Source of the DNA: KLAP211 sp964650085
Lineage (GTDB): Bacteria > Patescibacteriota > Dojkabacteria > J137
NCBI GenBank assembly: GCA_964650085.1
Contig: CAZYSE010000042.1
Coordinates: forward strand, 1 to 9,597
Length of the DNA stretch: 9,597 bases
Direction of reading: 5' to 3'
Shown: positions 1 through 5,510 of the stretch, piece after piece
How the letters are laid out: the number at the start of each line of letters is the position of its first letter
Position numbering within the stretch: the first letter of the stretch is position 1
Notes under the pieces: model-generated
The model's database searches: none
The model's input: only the letters and a program-made list of their open reading frames with translations
What the model was told of the DNA's origin: nothing
Translations under genes and position numbers: made by a program

Positions 1-2
1 AT

Positions 3-176
3 GGATTACTATCCTATATTTCGCTAGTTGAAGAAAATCAAATAACCAACCCTAATGCTTCTTTAGATGGTGCAAAAAGTATTTTAGAATCAATTTCAAA
101 AACAATTTTAGCTGATAAAAATGTTGAATTTAAAAAAGCGAATGTACTTCTCTTCAAAGCTAAAGGACGAAAATAA
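3..176 (+). CDS. 3' end of an unidentified gene (partial at the window edge)
   Basis: An open frame enters from the left edge and runs to a TAA at 174-176, giving about 57 residues that end in a basic tail (FKAKGRK). It is the only frame open through the first 110 bases; the other two forward frames hit several stops. The peptide looks coding, with mixed helical composition and a SLDGAKSILESISKTI segment. I do not recognise a family, and it does not contain the GIDEAGRG-type start expected for the RNase HII that follows. It overlaps that gene by up to 56 bases in a different frame. It could be the true C-terminus of an upstream gene, or one side of a chimeric or frameshifted junction. Confidence 0.35.
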   Translation, partial: GLLSYISLVEENQITNPNASLDGAKSILESISKTILADKNVEFKKANVLLFKAKGRK

Positions 177-585
177 CTTTAGAATTAAGTTTGCTGATAG
201 AGACGAAATCGACAAAGGGGGGATCGGAAAAGCTATTCAAAATTTAATTTTAAATCTCATATCGGAGCTTGATCCAATCTATCCTAACAGCATTTTCGTG
301 GTAGACGGCCAATTTGCTCATCCTTTTACCAAAAATACTATCAAGGAAAAGAAAGCAGATATGAATTATTACTCTGTGGGAGCCGCCTCTATACTAGCAA
401 AAGTAGAGAGGGATTTAGTTATGTCTCAATATCATAAAATTTATCCTTCGTATAATTTCAATAGGAATAAGGGATATGGAACTAAAGGACATCAGAATGC
501 TTTGAAGGAATTTGGAGTCACTGATTTGCATAGGAGAAGTTTCAAGCCAGTAGGAGCAACAGAAAAGCTGTATTTAATAGTTTGA
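121..585 (+). pseudogene. rnhB: Ribonuclease HII, C-terminal part only (N-terminal catalytic half missing)
   Basis: RNase HII cleaves the RNA strand of RNA-DNA hybrids and incises at single misincorporated ribonucleotides. The C-terminal two thirds is clear: EIDKGGI near residue 29, VDG with the third acidic residue (Asp62), SVGAASILAKVERD with the fourth (Asp98), KGYGTKGH at 117-124 and HRRSF at 137-141. Family members are usually about 190-230 residues and begin with a DEAGRG motif carrying the first Asp-Glu of the active site, then a DSKKL motif. Here only 154 residues are available, family similarity starts only around residue 17, and stop codons precede position 121 in this frame. No DEAGRG is visible in any forward frame upstream. 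As read, the protein would be inactive. Either it is a real truncation or fusion, or the left edge of the sequence is misassembled or frameshifted. Methionines at 121 and 142 are possible starts; neither has a convincing ribosome binding site. The family call is firm; pseudogene status is inference. Confidence 0.75.
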
Positions 586-609
586 GTTCAAATACGGAGA
601 TTTGAACTC
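584..609. repeat. Perfect inverted repeat overlapping the rnhB stop codon
   Basis: GAGTTCAAAT (584-593) and ATTTGAACTC (600-609) form a 10-bp perfect stem with a 6-base loop. It begins inside the TGA stop at 583-585. It has no downstream T tract, so it is a poor intrinsic terminator, though it could protect the mRNA 3' end. The right arm is also part of the first copy of the tandem repeat that follows. Confidence 0.6.
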
Positions 610-652
610 GCCATCCCGGAGATTTGAACTTGTCACCCCGGAGATTTGAACT
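595..652. repeat. Three tandem copies of a 14-base core at 22-base spacing
   Basis: The core CGGAGATTTGAACT occurs at 595-608, 617-630 and 639-652, exactly 22 bases apart. The 8-base spacers differ (CGCCATCC, TGTCACCC). On the minus strand each copy reads AGTTCAAATCTCCG, which fits the tRNA T-loop consensus GTTCRANYC with part of a T stem. No cloverleaf can be built around it, so it is not a tRNA gene. The third copy contains TTGAAC, used in the proposed promoter of the next operon. Confidence 0.75.
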
Positions 653-674
653 CACTTCATTATAAATGTAATAT
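646..674 (+). promoter_or_regulatory. Possible sigma-70-type promoter of the 698-4204 operon
   Basis: TTGAAC (646-651) lies 17 bases before TAATAT (669-674), each box matching the consensus at four of six positions. Transcription would start near 681, giving a leader of about 17 bases that ends in six Ts directly before the ATG at 698. There is no Shine-Dalgarno sequence in that leader. The -35 box lies inside the third tandem repeat copy. The match is moderate, so this is tentative. Confidence 0.4.
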
Positions 675-697
675 GGTGTTAGAAATATCACTTTTTT

Positions 698-1084
698 ATG
701 ACTTTAAGACTACCAGTTCTTTTTTTGATTGTGTCGGGCATTTTTTTTGTATTTTCTTCCATACACCTCACAAATCAAACCTCGATAATTAATACAGACT
801 TTACAAAAAACTACTGGCTTCATCCCAGTAATCCAGCTCTGAATAGTTCTTACATCGAAAAGACAATTATTGGAGGAATACAAGATTCGGAATACGTAGA
901 AAACTCAATCAGAATAACGATTTCTGACGGGACAGAGCAGAGAGATTTTTTAATTCCAGAAAGCTTAAGAGGAAAATACCTAGAAGGAATTAAAGTCACT
1001 GGGAGAATTATTATCACCCAGGCTGAGTACGCAGATGGGACAACAGAAATTTTAGATATTAATTTCGAATCTAGTGAGAACTAA
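698..1084 (+). CDS. Small signal-anchored extracytoplasmic protein, unknown function
   Basis: This is a 128-residue protein I cannot assign to a family. Residues 1-24 form a hydrophobic N-terminal segment after a short basic start (MTLR), typical of an uncleaved signal anchor or a signal peptide. The remainder (25-128) is polar and strand-rich: an Asn/Ser/Thr-rich stretch, then alternating patterns such as SIRITISDG and GIKVTGRIIIT, ending with TTEILDINFE. It contains no cysteines. This suggests one small beta domain outside the membrane, perhaps OB- or barrel-like; the fold is inference. It is the first gene of an overlapping three-gene unit, its stop overlapping the start of the next gene by 11 bases. 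The ATG at 698 is preceded by six Ts and no ribosome binding site. Secretion of all three products suggests that they work together at the cell surface. Confidence 0.75.
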   Translation: MTLRLPVLFLIVSGIFFVFSSIHLTNQTSIINTDFTKNYWLHPSNPALNSSYIEKTIIGGIQDSEYVENSIRITISDGTEQRDFLIPESLRGKYLEGIKVTGRIIITQAEYADGTTEILDINFESSEN

Positions 1085-1487
1085 TATTTTAATTCTTGTA
1101 GCAACTGCATTGAGTCTCTTCTTTGTTGGTGCAGGTGTTTCAAACCTCCTGAAGATTAATTTCACACAGGAGCTCGATACTATGGCTAACAAAACAGTAC
1201 TTGTGTACAATATTAAAAGGGAGCAGTTTGATTATACGTGGGAGAACGGCGTGGGAACTATTCACATTGGGGATCAACTTGTAAATGTCTATATAAATCC
1301 AGACATACTAACAACAAATTCTGGGATAAATATAGTTGATACTACATTGGTCTTAAAAGAGACCTGTTCAACAATTCAGATAAAGATTGATTTAGAACTG
1401 GCAAAAATAAATAATAACCTAGTATCAGGGTTTTTTGACGACAATTTCAAACCACTTAATATTATTAAGGAATTTAAATGCATTTAA
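1074..1487 (+). CDS. Small signal-anchored protein with a Cys pair, unknown function
   Basis: This is a 137-residue protein of no recognised family. It starts at a GTG inside the last codons of the gene before (11-base overlap), with no Shine-Dalgarno sequence, so translation is probably coupled. Residues 4-25 form a hydrophobic anchor (ILILVATALSLFFVGAGV). The outer part has alternating polar/hydrophobic segments (TIHIGDQLVNVYI, STIQIKIDLEL) typical of beta strands, and two cysteines, Cys98 and Cys136, that could form a disulfide outside the cell. Size and layout resemble the preceding protein, but I see no clear sequence similarity between them. Its 3' end overlaps the start of the large secreted protein by 10 bases. 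The three genes therefore form a tight unit, and this protein may be an accessory or membrane partner of the large one. Confidence 0.75.
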   Translation: MRTNILILVATALSLFFVGAGVSNLLKINFTQELDTMANKTVLVYNIKREQFDYTWENGVGTIHIGDQLVNVYINPDILTTNSGINIVDTTLVLKETCSTIQIKIDLELAKINNNLVSGFFDDNFKPLNIIKEFKCI

Positions 1488-4204
1488 CGGGTAAGTTTTT
1501 AACAACTTCAATTGTATTAGTAGCTCTACTAATACCTTTAACATTTACTAAACCAGTAAGTGCAGAGCCGTTATGTTGTACAGGTTCAAATTTAGACCCA
1601 GTCTTATCGTGCATCGACTCAAATATTTGTGGAGCTAGTGAATGTGCTTGGATCAACTGCTTCGTTTGCAATAGCAATAATTATGGTTCAACATGCGGTC
1701 CAGGAGATGAAGGTACGACGGTCTACAGTGCGTTTGGTTGTAGACCTAAAACTGTTTGTTCGGACGGTACACTCACTTGCGGCTCTTGTTCGGGGGGAGG
1801 TGGCACAGGCGACCCACCAGACCCGCCACCAGGATGTAATAATCCAGGTAATGTGACTTTTGGAGGTAATCCCCTAGTGGCACCGGCAAATAATTCTGTT
1901 GGGCTAAATCCGCTTAGAGTCCAGTTTCAATGGAATAGAGTAGCAAGTGGTTCAACAGCCAACGGTGTGGACTGGGGCCAGGTAAATAACTCATGCATAA
2001 ATCAAACTAGAACATATACTATCTTTACTAAGAAGGTAACTCCCGCCACTACGTGTTCATCTGAGGATCGAAGTACATTCTTTGCGCTTCACAGCGTCTC
2101 ATATTCTGCTGGAGGAAATGATCCAATGAATCTCTCAGTAAATTATACCGACCTAAACTTAGACTACGGCGCAACCTACTGTTGGTTTATTCGAAAAGCA
2201 AATTCCAACTCGCAGGTTTTCTCGCCAATTAGAAAGTTCTCCACAGATGCTAGGCCAATTTTGACAGCAACAAGAATTGTAAATCCAAGGAACAATTCTA
2301 TCGTACCTACTTGTGGTGCAGACATTCGAAGAATAGGAAAATACACAGCTTCCAGTTCAATAATTCACAACCCAATCGACATTGAAGTAACTTGGGTAGA
2401 TCCAGATTCTGTAGGAGATTTTAAAAATATATATCTTGCGTTTATACCTACAGAAACAAGTGGAGGCGAGGCTACACGTCTGGACGAGTCAGCCATTCAA
2501 ACTAAAATTCAAAATAGAAGAACGCTAAATGCAAGGTACACAATTGATAACACACTTTCGGTAGAAAATCTGTCGACTTCTAATTTGACAGGTTCGTATA
2601 CTCCAAATGCTAATTCTGGTGATATAACTAATAACATTGATGGTAATGCGATAATTTTGGGAATTGGATCTGCAACCAATGTAACAATTACTAACAATCC
2701 AGACAGTTCAAGGACAGTTGTAGCCAACTTTAGAATTCAAATTAACGATAACTTTCCTAACAACAACACTAATCCACTTAGCGCATTCTTCAACTATTAC
2801 AATCTTTATTCAATGTTCATATTTACTCGATCTAGAGTCAACGGACAAGGTCAGACAGTGGTAACAGATTATGCTGGAGATATTAACCAGAACAATGTTA
2901 GTAATACATTAAGATACATGCGAACAAGCCAAACTCTGTTTATTGATACGACTTCACCGACCCCAACTATATCAACTGCACCTAATGGAGACGGCTCATT
3001 TAACATAACTTGGAGAGCTGCAGATAATTTAGGCTTGGGCCCAAATAGTACGTTCTTAACAACAGTACATTCGAATGTAGCTGGAGATGCTTTACAGGAA
3101 AACTACCCAACTGGTGGAACAGTTAACCCAGTACCGACGGCATTACCAGCGGTTTCAAACTTGTCCGCTTACCTTAGTTTAGTTAACGGTGTTAACTTCA
3201 CAAGAGCTTACAGAGATCAGAATTTGGGTGTGAATAGCAACTTCACATTCGGATTAGACATCCAAGATTTATCTTGTAACCGTGGCGACTTCCAACTAAC
3301 AGTCACAGGTTTGCCAAGTCCATGGGTTTCTGTATTCAACAGTAATGCATCTATCGGTAATGTTTTAAGTGGATCAACAATTCCTCAGATTGCTGGATAT
3401 AGTCAGCTGTTCAACATTGAAGATGCAGCAGATGTTAGACAGCCGTTCACAACGGCATACGCATTTATTTTAGGTAGTAACTCTTTACCATCTGCGTACA
3501 TTTCGTATAGAAGCCTGTATGTTCCTACTTACGATGATTTAGGCTTAGAACCACCCCAAGGCTCTAGTTGGTACGCATATTTCCTAGATAAAGTGCAAAA
3601 TTCTTCAACGCCAGCAACGACAAGAGCAGGATTTACAACTACAACCCCAGGAACACTATCCTCAACTGCACCGTTATCAACAACTTTAGGTGCTGCTGTA
3701 GGCGAAAAGAGAAATTATATTATCAATGGGAATGTAATTTTAAACAGAAGAACCAATTGTAATATGCGATCTATTTTTGTAATTTCTGGTAACCTAACTA
3801 TTCACTCAGATTTCCAAATTACCGAAAATGGATCTGCAACAATATTCAACGGCTGCATTTTTGTAGTGCAAGGTACAGTTAGCATGATTAACTACACTCC
3901 AACCGCCTCTCGAACTAAATATCCAATAACTGGACAACACTTAACTTATGGGCTATTTGAGGCAAGTATTTTTGCAGATGGAAATATTTCAATCAGCAGG
4001 TCTGGTCCAACACCTTTAGGAACTTTCTTAGTTGGAAACATAACTACAAGAGGAAATATTACTAATTCCGCTACATTTGAAAATACCGATAACCTTTCAA
4101 AACCATCGTTCTTGGTATACGCAGATCCAAGGTATCTGATGACATTCATGAATGACTTGGGTAGATTTGCTTATTCGATTAGAGAAGAGGGAGTGGCGCC
4201 TTAA
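1478..4204 (+). CDS. Large secreted Cys-rich, multidomain surface protein
   Basis: This 908-residue protein begins with a classical signal peptide, a hydrophobic core at about 8-24 and likely cleavage after PVSA (residue 29). Residues 33-120 carry 13 cysteines and end in a Gly/Pro/Asp-rich linker. Residues 131-257 look like a fibronectin-III/Ig-type domain (an APANNS opening, a strand FQWNRV, then ATYCWFIRK and FST near the end). The centre (about 260-690) is Asn/Ser/Thr-rich with further beta-sandwich-like segments, one near ISTAPNGDGSFNITWRAAD. After a Thr/Ser-rich linker (about 705-732), residues 735-880 contain repetitive hydrophobic strands (NYIINGNVIL, IFVISGNLTI, IFVVQGTVSM, GNISIS, GNITTRGNI) resembling a beta-solenoid. 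The end (YADPRYL...EEGVAP) resembles a C-terminus I recall from CPR surface proteins; this is memory, not a search. An AAGGAA Shine-Dalgarno sequence lies 5 bases before the ATG. I see no catalytic motif or membrane anchor. A structural or adhesive surface role is inference. Confidence 0.8.
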   Translation: MHLTGKFLTTSIVLVALLIPLTFTKPVSAEPLCCTGSNLDPVLSCIDSNICGASECAWINCFVCNSNNYGSTCGPGDEGTTVYSAFGCRPKTVCSDGTLTCGSCSGGGGTGDPPDPPPGCNNPGNVTFGGNPLVAPANNSVGLNPLRVQFQWNRVASGSTANGVDWGQVNNSCINQTRTYTIFTKKVTPATTCSSEDRSTFFALHSVSYSAGGNDPMNLSVNYTDLNLDYGATYCWFIRKANSNSQVFSPIRKFSTDARPILTATRIVNPRNNSIVPTCGADIRRIGKYTASSSIIHNPIDIEVTWVDPDSVGDFKNIYLAFIPTETSGGEATRLDESAIQTKIQNRRTLNARYTIDNTLSVENLSTSNLTGSYTPNANSGDITNNIDGNAIILGIGSATNVTITNNPDSSRTVVANFRIQINDNFPNNNTNPLSAFFNYYNLYSMFIFTRSRVNGQGQTVVTDYAGDINQNNVSNTLRYMRTSQTLFIDTTSPTPTISTAPNGDGSFNITWRAADNLGLGPNSTFLTTVHSNVAGDALQENYPTGGTVNPVPTALPAVSNLSAYLSLVNGVNFTRAYRDQNLGVNSNFTFGLDIQDLSCNRGDFQLTVTGLPSPWVSVFNSNASIGNVLSGSTIPQIAGYSQLFNIEDAADVRQPFTTAYAFILGSNSLPSAYISYRSLYVPTYDDLGLEPPQGSSWYAYFLDKVQNSSTPATTRAGFTTTTPGTLSSTAPLSTTLGAAVGEKRNYIINGNVILNRRTNCNMRSIFVISGNLTIHSDFQITENGSATIFNGCIFVVQGTVSMINYTPTASRTKYPITGQHLTYGLFEASIFADGNISISRSGPTPLGTFLVGNITTRGNITNSATFENTDNLSKPSFLVYADPRYLMTFMNDLGRFAYSIREEGVAP

Positions 4205-4548
4205 TCTACTTCAGCAATAGATTTGATTTCTTCCATTTGTTTTCTAAGATCTTTTAAGATTTGTTCTATTGCTTTTAAACGTGAAGAAACTTTGTAGTCT
4301 TTTGGATCATTACTTAAGAAGTAAGTAATTGGCTTTCGGAATATCTCTGCAATTTGAATAAGTTTATCAATTGGAGGTGCGATTCTTCCTGATTCGTATC
4401 CACTAATAGTTTTATCAGAAACCCCTAACGAAACTGCTACCTGAAGCTGGGACATTTTAGTCTCCACACGTGCTGTTTTTATTTTTTCTCCAATCTCTTT
4501 TATTAAATTATCTTTCCGTTTCTCCTCTTCTTGGTAGTCGTATGCCAT
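4201..4548 (-). CDS. XRE-family helix-turn-helix regulator with C-terminal coiled coil
   Basis: This is a small DNA-binding protein of 115 residues from the ATG at 4548. Residues about 17-77 form a Cro/C1-type HTH: IGEKIKTARVETKMSQLQVA, then the recognition helix around SDKTISGYESG (44-54), then PPIDKLIQIAEIFRKPITYF. Residues 88-112 are a charged amphipathic helix (LKAIEQILKDLRKQMEEI) likely to dimerise. The open frame continues upstream to 4815, but that part is antisense to truB and unlike a protein, so I chose MAYDYQ as the start. That start has no Shine-Dalgarno sequence and sits about 7 bases after a TATACC box, so the mRNA may be leaderless. The gene is divergent from truB with a 61-base gap, so autoregulation and control of truB are plausible. 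Its stop overlaps that of the convergent 908-residue gene. Targets are unknown. Confidence 0.85.
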   Translation of the reverse strand: MAYDYQEEEKRKDNLIKEIGEKIKTARVETKMSQLQVAVSLGVSDKTISGYESGRIAPPIDKLIQIAEIFRKPITYFLSNDPKDYKVSSRLKAIEQILKDLRKQMEEIKSIAEVD

Positions 4549-4549
4549 A

Positions 4550-4573
4550 TGTAGGGTATAATCTCTGTAGGAT
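4550..4573. promoter_or_regulatory. Direct repeat TGTAGGRT, candidate regulator-binding half-sites
   Basis: TGTAGGGT (4550-4557) and TGTAGGAT (4566-4573) are near-identical octamers 16 bases apart, inside the divergent promoter region. The spacing of about one and a half helical turns would put them on opposite faces of the DNA. A role as operator for the neighbouring XRE protein is inference from position only. Confidence 0.3.
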
Positions 4574-4582
4574 TTTACACAA
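4555..4582 (-). promoter_or_regulatory. Possible promoter of the XRE regulator gene
   Basis: Read on the minus strand, TTGTGT (4577-4582) is followed after 16 bases by TATACC (4555-4560), with the ATG of the regulator only 6 bases further on (4546-4548). The -35 match is weak. The -35 boxes of this promoter and the truB promoter overlap at 4577-4579, so the two could compete for polymerase. Confidence 0.35.
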
Positions 4583-4602
4583 AATAGAGAAAATATTATA
4601 GT
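4574..4602 (+). promoter_or_regulatory. truB promoter giving a probable leaderless mRNA
   Basis: TTTACA (4574-4579) and TATAGT (4597-4602) are separated by exactly 17 bases, and each differs from the sigma-70 consensus at one position. The truB ATG begins at 4610, seven bases after the -10 box, about where transcription should start. No Shine-Dalgarno sequence is present. This is the best promoter match in the window. Confidence 0.65.
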
Positions 4603-4609
4603 AGAAAAA

Positions 4610-5428
4610 ATGGAAAATAATGAGATCAACAAATTGCATCGGGACGATTTAGGTAGGATTTCAGGTCTATTTTTAATAGATAAACCTGTTGGAATTACTT
4701 CACACGACGTTGTAGATAAAGTCCGAAGAATATTAAAAACGAAACAAGTTGGACATGCGGGAACGCTCGATCCATTCGCATCGGGCCTGCTAATAATTCT
4801 CGTGGGCAAATACACAAAAAAATCTGATGAATTTATGGGTTTTGATAAAAGCTACTTAGCAGAAGTGGCCTTTGGAATTTCCACTGATTCCCACGACCCA
4901 GAAGGTAAAATACAAGGCGACATGGACCCTATGAATCATTACACGCGGATTGACGAGTTTAGAGATGATGTAGATAGAACAGCCAAAGAGTTCGAAGGAA
5001 ATTCGATGCAGTCAGTTCCTGTCTATAGCTCCGTAAAAGTGAATGGTGACAAGCTAAGAGAATTGGCACGAAAATACGATAAGTTTGAGATTGAAGATGG
5101 CGAAACTGCTCAAAAAATAACATTTTCTTCAGATAACTCTGTAAAAGAAGTAACAGTTAACAAAAGGGAAATCACTTTATCGAAGATTGAAGTAGTTAGT
5201 TACGACGAAAAAACTTTTGAAGTAGAAGGAAATCAAGTTACTAAACATGTCGCAACCATTGATGTAAGTTGCAGTAAAGGTACTTACATAAGGCAGTTAG
5301 CGTATGATCTTGGCAGAAAAATAGGTGTCCCAGCGATGTTAATTAATTTAAGGAGAAAGAGAATAAGAGATTACAAAGTAGAGGATGCATTAAAAGTAGA
5401 AGATTTGATAGAAGTGGTAAAATCTTAA
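4610..5428 (+). CDS. truB: tRNA pseudouridine(55) synthase TruB
   Basis: TruB converts U55 in the T-loop of most tRNAs to pseudouridine. The 272-residue product has the family motifs in order: GLFLIDKPVGITSHDVV (19-35), GHAGTLDPFASGLL (48-61) with catalytic Asp54, SYLAEVAFGISTDSHDPEG (81-99), SVPVYSSVKVNGDKLRELAR (135-154), CSKGTYIRQLAYDLG (221-235) and LRRKRIRDY (247-255). It stops soon after the catalytic domain, so it lacks the C-terminal PUA-type domain of longer bacterial TruBs (E. coli TruB is 314 residues). The stretch 155-215, between the ELAR and CSKGTYIR motifs, is longer than usual and very charged, which suggests expanded surface loops. The gene stands alone, divergent from the XRE regulator; its usual neighbours (rbfA, ribF) are absent. 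The start has no ribosome binding site and fits leaderless translation. The tRNA-Leu encoded at 8619-8700 has the expected TTC T-loop substrate. Confidence 0.95.
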   Translation: MENNEINKLHRDDLGRISGLFLIDKPVGITSHDVVDKVRRILKTKQVGHAGTLDPFASGLLIILVGKYTKKSDEFMGFDKSYLAEVAFGISTDSHDPEGKIQGDMDPMNHYTRIDEFRDDVDRTAKEFEGNSMQSVPVYSSVKVNGDKLRELARKYDKFEIEDGETAQKITFSSDNSVKEVTVNKREITLSKIEVVSYDEKTFEVEGNQVTKHVATIDVSCSKGTYIRQLAYDLGRKIGVPAMLINLRRKRIRDYKVEDALKVEDLIEVVKS

Positions 5429-5431
5429 TAC

Positions 5432-5473
5432 CCAATATCCAATATCCAATATCCAATACCCAATACCCAATAT
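5432..5473. repeat. Heptamer tandem array (CCAATAY), six perfect copies
   Basis: Six uninterrupted heptamers follow the truB stop by three bases: CCAATAT at 5432, 5439 and 5446, CCAATAC at 5453 and 5460, CCAATAT at 5467, then a decayed copy starting CCAGTCC. Only the last base varies (T or C). Heptameric short tandem repeats of this kind are known between genes in cyanobacteria (STRR sequences); whether these are related is unknown. There is no reading frame or CRISPR structure. Confidence 0.9.
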
Positions 5474-5478
5474 CCAGT

Positions 5479-5507
5479 CCAATTTCTAATCTCCAAGTTC
5501 TAATTGG
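5479..5507. repeat. Weak inverted repeat between convergent truB and the DUF2207 gene
   Basis: CCAATT (5479-5484) and AATTGG (5502-5507) could form a 6-bp stem with a 17-base loop just past the heptamer array and before the minus-strand stop. The stem is short and the loop long. It may act as a transcription boundary for either gene, but I see no T tract that would make it a proper intrinsic terminator. Confidence 0.25.
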
Positions 5508-5510
5508 GGG

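Noticed and set aside
584..653. Minus-strand tRNA gene
   Set aside because: The T-loop-like motif repeats three times but no acceptor, D or anticodon arm can be formed.
1629..1856. Plus-strand open frame inside the 908-residue gene
   Set aside because: It is an alternate frame of the Cys-rich region with no signal or domain; the long frame is clearly coding.
4549..4815. N-terminal extension of the XRE regulator frame up to 4815
   Set aside because: It is antisense to the conserved start of truB, with a Cys/Ser/Thr-rich composition unlike a regulator. The MAYDYQ start at 4548 gives a normal-sized HTH protein with a nearby -10 box.
5432..5473. CRISPR array
   Set aside because: The units are 7 bases with no spacers and there are no cas genes; this is a simple tandem repeat.
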